The notes under the pieces: model-generated
What the model saw: the letters and a program-made list of their open reading frames with translations, nothing else
Databases searched by the model: none
What the model was told of the DNA's origin: nothing
Shown here: in pieces, positions 26,501 through 37,858 of the stretch
Position numbering within the stretch: the stretch's first letter is position 1
How the letters are laid out: every line of letters begins with the position of its first letter
DNA from: Escallonia rubra
Lineage: Eukaryota > Streptophyta > Magnoliopsida > Escalloniales > Escalloniaceae
Reading direction: 5' to 3'
NCBI GenBank assembly: GCA_033065855.1
Contig: JAVXUO010003150.1
Location: 186,001 to 250,000, forward strand
DNA: 64,000 nt
Position numbers and translations under genes: made by a program

Positions 26501-29044
26501 TTTAGTGAAATTCGAGGATACGTTTTTTAGAAGCGATATAAGCTCGGAAATCAACCCAATTCCAACAACCAACACCTGTCATAGACAAATTCCTAACTTG
26601 GGCAGGTGGTGCCATCCTGCCACAGATTGAGGCTACCTGCAGATTTGACCATCCTCTCTACAAGGTTGCTGATAATATTTACGGTTCGACTGCAGTGCTA
26701 GTAATCGCACATCATTTAGCTTGCCTCTGTGACAATCTAGTGGTGCAAGTTTCTTTAAACAAGTTCCTGGCATATGCCACTTTATCCACTAAACAAATGA
26801 ACAAAAGCATTAAAATGTAAGTAGCATCTGATGCAGAGACATATTGATGCTTATAAAGTATCAATGCTGGGAAGGCTAAATAAATTCATTACCAAAGCAT
26901 GCCATCCCTAAGCGCAATATGGGCCATGGTGTCTGAGATTCACAGATCTTCAGGAAACGAGTTATTTTGTTGTACGTGGCCACTTTTGGATATAGATTCG
27001 ATGCCTTCTCAAGACTGGGAGCTGAAGTTATTGGGTTAATCACAGCATTGGTCCACGGGGGTAGAATACAATTCCTGAGGTGGGGTCGCTACCTTTTCCT
27101 ACCGACCACATTATGCTACCATCTCGATACATATCTTCTAAACACTACTTTTACTGGCAAAGCTAGCTGAAAGTCTTAGGCACCTCTAATAGTGACTGTT
27201 TTTGGATGAATTGCTGCACATAACACCCAAACTGGCAGTAGGTGATATTATGAGGCGTAAAGTTTACAATTGGCATCGGATGTGAGTTCTTATAGACTTA
27301 GCCGTACCTTGTTAAGTACACCTTACACAGATCACAAAATTAAAAAAAATGGAATTGTCTCGAAAAGTTTGTTCTCTAAACAAGACAGAAAAGAAGGTGG
27401 TTGAAAGTCCTATATCAGTCATCTAAAACTCCCAGAACAATTTTTATTACATACAAATTATACCTGCGTACGGTACAACCACTATTTTTTCAGGCTCTGA
27501 GCATCACTTAGGCCTAAAAGGTAGTCATATTTGCTTAGAAACAACTTTGAGCAATACATCAAAGCACAAAAGCGACAAATTTCAGAAGTATCTCATTCAG
27601 CAATGTTAAAGGTAAAATGCATAGCCATGTTTTATTGATGAGTATCATTGATACCAATTAGAGCTGACACAAACACAAAATTTGTCTAAGAATCAACTAG
27701 AAGAAGCTTTCATTGATAAGTAACCTATTTTGAAGAATGGAGCCAAAAAACTAAACAACTAGAAATAGAAGTCCAAAAACTCTAAAAGGCTTCATGAGAG
27801 TCAACCTTAGCCCAACAAAGGTCTTTCTATTGCAAGTACTTTGAGACGTGTCAGCTGGAAAGAAACTTGCCTGGAGGAAGTTTATGTCTATCATAAGATT
27901 TCTGATACTTTGTTTGATGCATATGATCATCCACAGGTCGTTGATACGCATGCCTCGGTCCTTCATCGGGACGCTCTCTTTTCAGTCTCTGGCGCCTTTC
28001 TTCACGCTCCTAATGGAAGAAATAGAAGGAAAAGGTTATACTACTTATCGACAGGCTCACTTGCAAAGTTTTAAAGTGCAATCTAAGAAACAAATCCGGC
28101 CTGCACAAAATTCGTGTCACAAGATATATGCATCCATCAGTTCATGTCGCAAGAAGCTTGGCTAGATCTATGTCATGTATCTGCACAAAACGCACTATAG
28201 ACATGTAGAAATTCACAGGGCTGTCTATATGCATACGCGTCAGAGGAAGAGAGAGCAGCCATGCTATCCCTAATTGGAGACGTAAATTAGAAGGACTTGA
28301 GGTCCACATCACATATATTCTGAAGTGAGGACACTTGAAAACAACAATCCGACATGTTAATCTCAAAACATAGTCATCACTTCAGTTGATAGGAGGCAGT
28401 GCGATAATCGAAATAATACTTGACTAAAAATTGGAAACCGCTTCAAAATGTGCACCTTTAGTTGGTGATCTCCTATCCCCACGACCAACCTCAGCCCCAA
28501 TGACCCACAAAAAGCAATTTTACAGGCTTACATGGCATTCATGTGCTTTGATTCGATTTCTTCCTCCTAATGTACCTCGAACATTTCTAAAAATGTAACC
28601 TAGCTTATTGCCACTCCAAAACAGAAGTACGGAAAACCACAGAGACAATTCAAGCGTACACGAAACTTGTGGTAAAACATAAGTTTCATTATGCTACCAT
28701 TCCTAACATGGCTGATGCTCCCAAAAAAAGAAAGAGTAAAACAGCCAGTACACTAATTTAAGTTATTCGTGTAGTCAGTTTAGAGAGGGGGGGGCGGGGG
28801 GTGTTGGATATGCTACTGCAAGCAGAATACTAGGACTGAAAGTCTCGCCAAAATATATCAGATAAAGATTATTAAGGAAGATAGTGTGAAGTACAAGTAC
28901 CCGACGTAATAACTCCACCGCCGTCTCTACACGTTCTACATGGCTTATCTGGTCTATATGTCTTTCTGGCTCATTGTCTTCTTCATAATGCGATTCAAAA
29001 GTATCTTCATCATCTTCGGGTTGTGGCGAGGCATTTAAATCCAT
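14512..29044 (-). CDS. bifunctional mRNA capping enzyme (RNA 5'-triphosphatase + guanylyltransferase)
   Basis: Seventeen coding exons join in frame to 682 codons plus stop: 29044-28901, 28009-27871, 25178-25027, 24498-24415, 24336-24274, 23874-23743, 23659-23453, 21622-21503, 21060-21011, 19581-19419, 19314-19177, 18580-18458, 18368-18270, 16358-16269, 16162-16081, 14905-14775, 14643-14512. The first part is a cysteine-phosphatase-type RNA triphosphatase with the signature HCTHGHNRTG (Cys about residue 213). The second is a guanylyltransferase with the nucleotidyl-transfer motif KADGTRY (Lys about 380), then LLDGEM, DGLVFQ and LKWK motifs. The two activities hydrolyse the RNA gamma-phosphate and add GMP in the nucleus. 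The start MDLNASPQ fits a splice acceptor one base upstream (GCCAG|C ATG). Intron 2 uses a GC donor. Introns are long, up to 2.7 kb. Confidence 0.95.
16650..16680. repeat. (GT)n microsatellite
   Basis: An alternating GT run lies in the roughly 1.9-kb capping-enzyme intron between exons 13 and 14. Confidence 0.8.
16720..17460. other. possible insert of mitochondrial-type DNA in a capping-enzyme intron
   Basis: The composition and wording differ from the AT-rich intron around it: CTTTCTTTCTTTTCG, GCCGGTGTCTGGAGCC, a CCCCTTAAAGGGGG palindrome, and GGGGCTTCAGAGCTCCCC. It looks like plant mitochondrial intergenic DNA (a NUMT). No mitochondrial gene is recognised in it, so this is an impression from composition only. 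Confidence 0.25.
22130..22590. repeat. possible MITE in a capping-enzyme intron
   Basis: A segment in the intron between exons 7 and 8 begins GAGCCTGTTTATATTGATC and ends near GCTCAGACGCTTAAACACAG. Weak inverted similarity between the ends and internal alternation of GATTAAA and AATC words suggest a small DNA element. No clean target duplication was found. Confidence 0.25.
27869..27874 (-). promoter_or_regulatory. GC-AG splice donor of capping-enzyme intron 2
   Basis: On the minus strand the exon ends CCTCCAG and the intron starts GCAAGT, the consensus context of the minor GC-AG class. Using it keeps the frame: ...HKLPPG splits its Gly codon G|GT with the next exon GTTGGCTGGAC (GWLDCP). No GT alternative nearby preserves the conserved LPPGWLDCP peptide. 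Confidence 0.85.
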
Positions 29045-30138
29045 GCTGGCAATCATTCAAGGTCGACCAAAAAGCATTTGGTAGAGCTCAGCTATGCTAA
29101 TTATTAGAAGTTTATTGAGATCCCGACAAATTAAACTTTTTTGACCTAAGCCGAGAATAAGATAGGAAGCAAAAGTATATCAAACCCTGTAAGTACAAAG
29201 AAAACAAGCATCTTTGGAGAAAACAAATTGTGCAACTGAAAAGGCAATCGCAAGTAAAGTCATGTAATGTTTCTATAGAAGCTATACCAAAACCAATTAA
29301 GCAACACCACGAGGATATATAACTACCCAACAAGTTATGGTACTGTCCCTACTTGAAAAAGAAAACAAACTAATATAATTACACATACACCACGAAGAAT
29401 GAGCTAAGCCAACTGTGGGGGAACTTATTGTCTAAGGTCAGAATCGCGGACAATCTGGACCATCAAGATTCTGGCAATTCAAAACCAACGGAGCAAAATC
29501 CGCTCAAGCTTCTCTGTTTTTACTTACTATGGTAACATCAACAACGCTGCCAATTAACTTTATTGCCTAAACCGGATAAGAAAGTAACTTAAAAAAGATC
29601 CCAATAACATCAATAATTACACATGCACTACTAATATTCTAAAAAAAGGTCCGATTACAAAGCAAACGTCCTTATATCCAAGTCCAATAAAAGGCAACAA
29701 CGGATAAAGCCAGATAGTCGCCCCTTTCAAGCTGATTAAGAACATTAAAATTGAATACCAATCCTGAATTGGCAAAACCTCCAGGCATTCAAATGATAGA
29801 ACTAACCCTCCGGTATAGATAGGTAATTTGAAATTTCAACTTGCACACAAAATGAAAAGAAAGAAACTCAATCAAACGACTTATACGTTAAATCCTAGGT
29901 TAAACTTAAACAGATATGTCATACTACAAAAGATTCCATCTTTAATTATTAACATCATTTCCATATATTTCCCACATTAAATCAATAACATCCAAGTAAA
30001 CTAAACCCTAAGTACATCAATCTCGTACATCAATTGAGGTGGTACGTAAATCATTAAGCAAACAATTGGCACACAACAAGATATCAAAATCAAATGAAAA
30101 AACTCAGACAAATTAATTGTTTAAGAAGTATCCAAACC
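29045..30138 (-). other. capping-enzyme leader intron and junctions
   Basis: A non-coding first exon ends at 30138 with GGAG|GTTTGG. The acceptor is GCCAG at 29046-29047, one base before the ATG. The intron is about 1.09 kb. The upstream in-frame ATG at 29054-29056 would lie inside the intron. The donor is inferred from its consensus and from its conservation in the duplicated copy at 33440. Confidence 0.65.
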
Positions 30139-32813
30139 TCCAGGACTCAAAGGCGTTTTGAGGTTCAAACCACCAGCAGCAGAGTATAAGAAACCCGATA
30201 ATTCGGAGTGGAGATAAAAAGAGAGTGAAAAAAACTAGAGAGAGAAGGTGGGTGTCTTAGAGAGAGAAAGTAATTGATCTGAGAGATTCATTAAACGGGA
30301 GAAACGTGACTGCGACTGTGGGCCTGTGCGTGTAAGAGAATCGCGGAGTTTCAGAAGCGAGCAGGCTTACATGGAAGATTCGATGTTGTTTAATGAATCA
30401 GAACTTATACATGACGAGGAGAAAACCTTACGGGAGGTATTTATACACACAAGCAAACATGTATGTCTATGTTGTGTCTTATATGAGGGAAGTGCTTAAG
30501 GCATTGAAGGAAGTAACATGGCCTGTTTGGGAGGAGCACTCTTGTCATGCTCTTTCTTTTTAACTTTTGAAGTGAGATATTGGAAAATTAGAACTTTTTG
30601 ACATCTAGATTTCTTAGTGTTTCTTTTAACACGCATAAAAGGACAAACAAAGGGTATTACAGTATATTTCTTTTACCTTTGGAGTTGTGAGCATGAAAAC
30701 GTGGATTGAAGATATCATTTTTTTCTTAAACTTAGTATAATAAAAGATATTTTACTCTTTAATTCACTGGGAGTTTAGTTGAAAAATCAAAGTGAAACCA
30801 GTTCCTAACAAACCCCGCCCCCAAATAATGTTCCTAGAAAAATCTCCCCCCAAAACTCTCAACCGCGTTAGCCAACGGAACCGAGCACCACAATCCCTCG
30901 AAGCACCGACAAGCACAACTAATAACAACCATCCCACTCATCTATAACCCGACACTGCCTCGGTGGAAGTCCAATTGGTAGCTTACAGATTCGAGAATAA
31001 CGAAGACGCCAACTGTAGCACATAAAAGAACTTGTTTTTTTGGTGATGAGGAGATAAAGATAATATGTGCCGCAATTCAACTTCCTGTGAATATGTTAGA
31101 TTTGGTTTAAGCATTATAAAACGGATGTGGGTAGGATCCCAATGGAAACAGCTCACGAGCAATCATGGAATATTTTAAGAGTGAGCAAGCTAATCATAAC
31201 GCATACATATTAGCATCTGGTGATGTAGTTATTTCTTGATGGTACATGCTTGCCAAGGATGATTGCGGTGACAGCCACAGGTGGTGGATATGATGGTGAT
31301 GATGCGGGGGCTGTGATGGCGGCATTGGGTGGGTATGCTGGTAACAGGGGTGTGGTGCTCGAGGATATTGGTATCACTTCTACACTTGGTGAATAGGAAA
31401 CATGTGTCGTGAAAATACTTGGTAAAGAACCAAGTGAAGCTCATGGTCCCATATTCTGAGTTTACTAATCATAAAGTTTATTGGCGTTGCACCAAAAGAC
31501 CTGAGATTGACTCCCATCTACACTAGTGATTAGGGGGATTATGGGAAAGGGATGTCTAACCCTTATTGCTGTGTAGCCCAACCGTGGGTGGCCTCTGAAA
31601 GACCAAGATTGAAAAGAATAGAGAAACAATCCTTGAATTTAAAGTTTTGTACATTGTCGCTCAAATATTTTCAACTGACCGGTTGACAGTTGGAGCATTT
31701 GCTCACTACAACGTGGCCATCCTTGTAGTGCCACTTCAAGACACAAAGGTAGCATGGCTCAGTTGACTCAGGAGTTACCCATGCATGGCAGCCATACGTT
31801 GCCTAAAAGACAATTATTTCCCTCACGGAACTATCATGTACAAGGGAAGCCATATGTGACTCCTATTCAAGAGCAGAGGTCCCGAGAGGAAGTTGGTAAC
31901 CCAGCCCTGACTCGCGGTGTAGGTGATGTTCACAAAACAATACACCCCAACAGCTTTAGTCATGCCATTGTGTGTCTTATCGCGAGATGTTCAATGGACT
32001 CTAACAGAAGGTTGAGACAAACGTTCTCTATTACGTAACTTTATAAAAAGGGGGTTAAGATGATAATCAGGAAACATGGACCGTGATGGTGCAACCCATA
32101 CTCCCTTTAACAATAAAGTGGGACATAACATGGAAACAAAAGCAATTGAAGGGTAATACAAATTACTAATATGCTCAAAATGCATTTTTTAGTTCGTGTG
32201 CATCACGCGCAGTCAATTTGGATGATTTTCTTGACGGATGCAACACAATAACCACAATAGAAGGCCATTTGCAAATAATAAAATCAGAGGTATGTTTTCG
32301 TAACTCGCCTAAACCATAAAGAGGTTTTTTGTGATATACGCCTTTGAAAAACTGATTTCTTGAGATGTCGAATTGTCTTTCTTTTTCTCAGAGTGAGATG
32401 CCGAGTTGTAACATTTTCTACGAGGTACTATCTTCTTTCTGGCGCATGGACTAGGACGGCGGATTGTCTACTGTATGGCACGTTCTTTTTACCAGATTTG
32501 GCGGCAAAAGATTCTAATAAAACATGTATTGTTCTCATGGTAAAATTTAAAGGTACAATTTTGTCACTAAATTACATTTAGCACCATATTTGTGCCGCAG
32601 CATAGGTGCTGTAGAACAAATCTTCCTGGCATACGCTCATTGCATGTGTATGTATGTAAATAAGTTCCTACGTTTTTCAGCTTTGTGCTTGCTTTTTATC
32701 TATTTTAGTTTCTTGGTTATGATTAGTAAGAGATTCATCTTCTCATTTAAGGCTTATTGTTACATGATTATAATTGTCATGTAATTCAAGGGTAATATGC
32801 TTCTACCCTTGCA
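29493..32813. repeat. tandem duplication, proximal copy (capping-enzyme leader and promoter)
   Basis: Sequence from GCAAAATCCGCTC (29493) to CTACCCTTGCA (32813) is repeated head-to-tail in 32814-37858 with high but imperfect identity (many single changes and small indels). The shared trinucleotide GCA marks all three breakpoints (29493-29495, 32811-32813, 37856-37858), a microhomology junction. The copy holds part of the leader intron, the non-coding exon, the TATA box and about 2.3 kb upstream. Confidence 0.9.
30438..30445 (-). promoter_or_regulatory. TATA box of the capping-enzyme gene (proximal promoter)
   Basis: TATAAATA on the minus strand lies about 300 bases upstream of the inferred leader donor. 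A C/T-rich leader with CTCTCT tracts follows, typical of plant housekeeping 5' UTRs. The transcription start would be near 30410. Confidence 0.55.
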
Positions 32814-33750
32814 AAATCCGCTCAAGCTTCTCTCTTTTTACTTACTATGGTAACATCAATAACGCCGCCAATTAACTTTATTGAATAGACCGGATAAGAA
32901 GTAACTTAAAAAGATCCCGATAACTTCTATAATTAAATACGCACTACTAATAATTCTAAAAAAAGGTCCGATTACAAAGCAAACGTCCTTATATCCAAGT
33001 ACTATAGAAGGCAATAACGGATAAATCCAGATAGTCGCCCCTTTCAAGCTGATTAAGAACATTAAAATTGAATTACCAATCCTAATTTGGCAAAACCTTC
33101 AAACATTCAAAAGATAGAACTAACCCACCAGAACTTTGCACAAAAAAATGAAAAGAAAGATACTCAATCAAACGACTTGTACGTTCAATCCTAGGTTAAA
33201 TTAAACAGATATGTCAAAACTACAAAAGATTCCATCTTTCATTATTAACTTCATTTCCATATATCTCCCACATTAAATCAACAAAATCCAAGTAACCTAA
33301 ACCCTAAGTACATCAATCTCGTACATGAATTGGGGTTGTAAGTACATCATCAAGCAAACAATTGGCACACAAAAAGTCACGAAAAACAAATGAAAAAAAC
33401 TCGTCTTGGACAAGTTAATTGTTTAAGAAGAATCCAAACCTCCCAGAATCAAGGGCATTTCGAGCTTCAAAGCACCAGCAGCAGAGTACAATAAACCCTG
33501 TAAATTCGGAGGGAAGACAAAAAGAGAGTGAAAAAAACCTAGAGAGAGAGAGTCAGAGTCGGGTGTTCTAGAGAGAGAAAGTAATTGATCTGAGAGATTC
33601 ATTAAACTGGAGGGACATGACCGCGACTGTGTGTGAGTGCGTGTGCGACAGAATCGGGGAGTTCCAGGAGCGAGCAGGCTTACATGGAAGATTCGATGTT
33701 GTTTAATGAATCAGAACTTATATATGACGAGGAGAAAACCTTGAGGGAGG

Positions 33751-33758
33751 TATTTATA
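33751..33758 (-). promoter_or_regulatory. duplicated TATA box (distal promoter copy)
   Basis: TATAAATA on the minus strand sits in the same context as the proximal TATA box at 30438, about 3.3 kb further upstream of the capping-enzyme coding region. With the conserved donor at 33440 it could drive an alternative first exon. Confidence 0.5.
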
Positions 33759-34834
33759 CACGCAGGCAACACATGTATGTATAGGCTGTGTTTTATATGA
33801 GGGAAGTACTTCAAGCTTTGAAGGAAGTACCAAGGCCTGCTTGAGAGGAGCAATCTTGTCAAGCTTTTTCTTTTTCACTTTTGAATTGAGATTTTGGGAA
33901 TTTGAGAATATTTTGACTTAATAGATTGGGAATTTGAGAACTGTTTGACTTTATAGATTTCATATTTCTTTTAACGTACATAAAAAGAATAAAAATGAGA
34001 GCATAAGAACATCTTTATTGTACCTTCAGAGTCGTGAAAGTGAATACGTGGAGTTGAGATATTAATTTTCCTTAAACTTAGTATGATGAAGAAATTGAAA
34101 TTAGAAGATGTCTCTTCTTATCTTTTGTATGATGAAAATATTTTGCTCTTTTAGATATAAGCATTGGGAGTTTCATTGGAAAATCAAGTACATTGCAACA
34201 AGTTCCACTTATGCAGTACGCTAACAAACTCTGCCCTCAAATAATGTTCCTAAAAGAATCTCCCTCCAAAACCCTACAATAGCCTACGGAACTGAGCACC
34301 ACAATCCCTCAAAGCACCAACAAACACGACCATTAACAACTATCATAGTCATCGATAACCCAAAAATGCCTCGGTGGAAGTCCAACTGGTAGCTTAGGGA
34401 TTCGAGAATAACGAAGACGACAGCTGCAGCACGCCAGATAACTTGTTTGAGTGATGAGGAGATGAAGATAATGTGATGAAATAACGTGCCGCAATTCAAG
34501 TTCCAGTGAATAGGTTAGATTTGGTTTAAGCATCTGTAACATATACGTGAGTCGGATCCCGATGAAAACAACTCACGAGCAGTCATGGAATATTTTAAGA
34601 GCGAGCTAGCCAATCATAATGCATGTTATTAGCAATTGCCCAGTGATGTAGTCATTTCTTGATGGTACATGCAAACCAACAGTGATTGCGGTGATAACCA
34701 CGGATTGTGGATATGATGGCATTGGGTGGGTATGCTGGTGATAGGGGTGTGGTGCTAGAGGACATTGGTATCACTTGTACACTTGGTGAATACGAAACAC
34801 GCGTCACTAAAATACTTGCTTGATAAAGAACTAA

Positions 34835-36455
34835 AGGTCTGTTTGGTATGGCTTTCAGTTTTCAGTTTTTTTTCTTAAAAAAAAGAGAAGAGTTCTGATT
34901 TTTTTTTTTTTTTACCAGTTTAAAAAACTGGTGGCTGTTTGACAGAGTTATTTTTTTCAAAAAACAGAAAAGAGCAAGCGTTTGACAGGACAACTCTTTG
35001 GGGTTTTTTCCCTAAATAATACATATTTAATACTTAATTACCAAAATACACCAATTTCAAACTTATTTACCCGCATACCACATTTTGGGAAATCGTGGTT
35101 TGAAACCACGTTTTCAAGGTAGAAATCGCTGTTTGAAACAGCGATTTCTACTTGATTTTTACCTTAAAGTAGAAATCGTGGTTTGAAACCACGTTTTCAA
35201 GGTAGAAATCGCTGTTTGAAACAGCGATTTCTACCTTGAAAACGTGGTTTCAAACCACGATTTCCCAAAATGTGGTATGCGGGTAAATAAGTTTAAAAAT
35301 AGTGTATTTTGGTAATTAAGTATTAAATATGTATTATTTAGAGAAAAAACTCCAACTCTTTGGGTTTATTTTTTTTTATATACATTTTTACATAAATTGA
35401 ACATTATTAAAGGTAATTAAGCAACTATATTACAATGTCTTACAAATAATCAATGAATAGCAACCAACATTATTAAACATAATTAAACCAACATTAGCTC
35501 ATTTTAATCCTAAACAAGTGTAGATTGACCACCGGCGTCAAGACCCACCACCGCACAACAACCATTTGCCGATGTAATTAAACATAATTAATATATGTCC
35601 ATCACCGTCGGCAACTCGCAACACCCACCACCGCACAACAACCTACGGCAACCCACAAATCTGTCCGCCACCTAGAGCACCACCGCACCAATCAAATATG
35701 TCCATCACGCCAACCCACCACCGCCGGCCACGAAGGCAACCATTTGCCGATGTAAATCCAACACAACCACAACAACCTACGGCAACCCACGAGACCCATC
35801 CCCAACCTACGGCAACCCATTTGTCGATTCCCATGTATTGGGCGCAACCATTTCCAACAGTTATGTTCATCTTGGACCGAAGAGTGGCCGGTGGAGGTGA
35901 TGGAGGCGGTGGGTTGCTGGGTCAGTTGGTGAACGGTGCGGTGCTGCAAGATCGTGGCGGCGGTGGCACAAATAAAGGAGATGGCGGCGGCGGCGCTGCA
36001 AGATGGATGCGCTGCAAGATCGTGGCGGTGACCGGTGGCCGGTGGAGGCGATGGAGGCGTTGGGCTGCTGAGTCACGGCGATGGAGGCATTGGCCGGTGG
36101 AGGCGATGGAGGCGTTGTGGCCGGTCGAGCAAGGTGAAAGAGATGGAAAGAAACCCTAGTTTTTTTGGGTTTTATACCAGCAAGTAATTTATGCATTTTC
36201 TGTTGCTGCCTCGGCTTGAACCCTCAACCTCATTAAATGGGTTCCTCAAGCCCGCGTGAAATCTGAAAAAAAAAAAAAAAAAAAAGAGTAAGAGGAAAGA
36301 GCTTTTTGCTCTTTTTTAAAATGGCCCCTCTTTAAAAAGACCTGGGCCCTTTTTGAAAAGGCAAATCCAGCCAAACACCCCAAACTTCTTGCTCTTTTCC
36401 AAAACTTAAAAAACGGGCCTAAAAAGAGCTAAAAAAAAGAGTGTCAAACGGCCCC
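34835..36455. mobile_element. 1.6-kb non-autonomous DNA element with nested foldback
   Basis: Its ends are AGGTCTGTTTGGTA (left) and, complemented, GGGGGCCGTTTGACA (right), an imperfect terminal inverted repeat. Comparison with the empty site in the proximal duplication (AAGAACCAAGTG) indicates a 3-bp target duplication (TAA/CAA), suggestive of the PIF/Harbinger class but not proven. The interior contains A/T homopolymer stretches, the 354-bp foldback element at 35000, and a GC-rich region with repeated CGGCAACCCA and GGCGG words (35530-36160). No transposase is seen. Confidence 0.7.
34992..35361. mobile_element. 354-bp foldback element built of 27-bp palindromic units
   Basis: An 8-bp duplication AACTCTTT (34992-34999 and 35354-35361) flanks 35000-35353. 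The arms are inverted repeats of about 150 bp starting GGGGTTTTTTCCCTAAATAA. Inside are five 27-base units, each a stem of 13 around a central G or C: 35089-35115, 35122-35148, 35172-35198, 35205-35231 and, inverted, 35238-35264. Two stem types alternate, TCGTGGTTT-type and TCGCTGTTT-type. No coding potential. A transcript would fold into a long hairpin. Confidence 0.9.
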
Positions 36456-37858
36456 CAAGTGAAGCTCATGGCTCAATATTCTAAGTTTAATCATCGTAAA
36501 GCTTCATGGCATTACACTCAAAGACCTGAAATCGATTCCTCGCCGACATCGCTTATTGGGGGGACTAAGGGAAAGGGATGGCTATCCCTTATTGTTATGT
36601 ATCCCAATCTCGAGTGGCCTCTGAAAGATCAAGATCGAAAAGAATAGTGAATTTAAGATTTTCGTACATCGTCGCTCAAAAGATTTTCAATTGACTTGTT
36701 AATAGCTGCAGCATTTGCTCACTGCCACGTGACCATCCTTGTAATGCCACTTCAAGACACAAAGGTAGCATGACTCAGTTGACTGGAAAGTTACCCATGC
36801 ACAGCAGCCATACGTTGCCTCGCCGATAATTATTGCCTGCACGAGGCTATCTTGTACGAGGGAAGCCATATGTGACTCTTATTCAAAAGCAGAGGTCCCG
36901 AGAGGGAATCAATAACCTAGCCGTGACTCATGGTGTAGGTGATTGTCACGGTACATACTCCCCAACAGCTTTAGTCATGCCAATGTGCATCTTATCCCGA
37001 GATGTTCAATGGACTCTAACCGGAGGTTGAGACAAACATTCTCTATTTTCCGGCTTTATAACTTCTCTGTGATTGTCTTCCAAAAAAGGGGGTTGCGATG
37101 ATAATCAGGAAACATGGTAATGTGTGATTGTGACGGTGCAACCCATACTCCCTTTACTAATAAAGTGGGACGTATGAAGGAAACAAAAGCAATTGAAGGG
37201 TAATCAAAGGTACTAATATCCTAAAAATGCATTTTTTGTTCGTATACATCAAGCACGGTCAATTTGGATGATTTTTTTCACGGATGCAACACAATAACAA
37301 TAATAGAAGGACATTTGCAAATAATAAAATCAGAGGTGTGTTTTTATAACTTGTCTAAACCATAAAGAGCTTTTTTTGCAATATACCCTTTTAAAAATTA
37401 ACTTCTTGAGATGTCGAGTTGTCTTTCTTTTTGTTTAGTGAGATGCCAAGTTGTTACATTTTCTACGAGCACTACCTTCTTTCCGACATGGATGAGGACA
37501 GCATATCATCAACTGTGTAGCACATCTTTTTTAGCAGATTTAGCGGCAAAAGATTTCAACAAAAAATGTACTATTCTTATCGCTTAAATTTTAAGGTACA
37601 ATCTTTGTCAATAAATTACATTTAGCATTATTTTTGTGCAGTAACATAAGTGTTGTACGACAAATCCTCCCGACACACGCTCATTGCATGTGCCTGTATG
37701 TAAATAAATTCCTCTATTTTTTCGACTTTGTGCTTGCTTTTTATCAATTTTAATTTCTTGGCTATGATTAGTAAGTGATTCAACTTCTCATAAGCGGACT
37801 TATGATTACATGATTAATATCATGTAATTCAAGGGTACATGCTTCTTCTACCTTTGCA

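Larger units (their letters stand above)
32814..37858. repeat. tandem duplication, distal copy, with element insertion
   Basis: This is the second copy of the 29493-32813 segment. It retains the leader donor (GGGAG|GTTTGG at 33440) and the TATA box. It is longer (5045 bp) because a 1.62-kb element sits at 34835-36455; without it the copy is about 3.4 kb. The insertion must postdate the duplication, as the proximal copy has an intact AAGAACCAAGTG empty site at about 31425-31436. Confidence 0.9.

Noticed and set aside
29045-29056. Upstream ATG giving MIASMDLNAS as capping-enzyme start
   Set aside because: A splice acceptor (GCCAG) sits between the two ATGs, so the upstream one is probably intronic; the conserved N-terminus begins at MDLNAS.
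31740-32040. Possible SINE or small gene near 31754 (also at 36770 in the distal copy)
   Set aside because: An A-box-like word is present but no paired B box at the right spacing, no A tail and no target duplication; the repetition is explained by the tandem duplication.
35000-35353. Long hairpin as a microRNA gene
   Set aside because: Terminal repeats and an 8-bp target duplication show it is a transposable element; small RNAs remain possible but there is no precursor-type structure with unpaired flanks.
35698-36159. 153-codon frame with His/Pro then Gly-rich runs
   Set aside because: Composed of GC-rich repeated words inside a transposable element; no recognisable domain.
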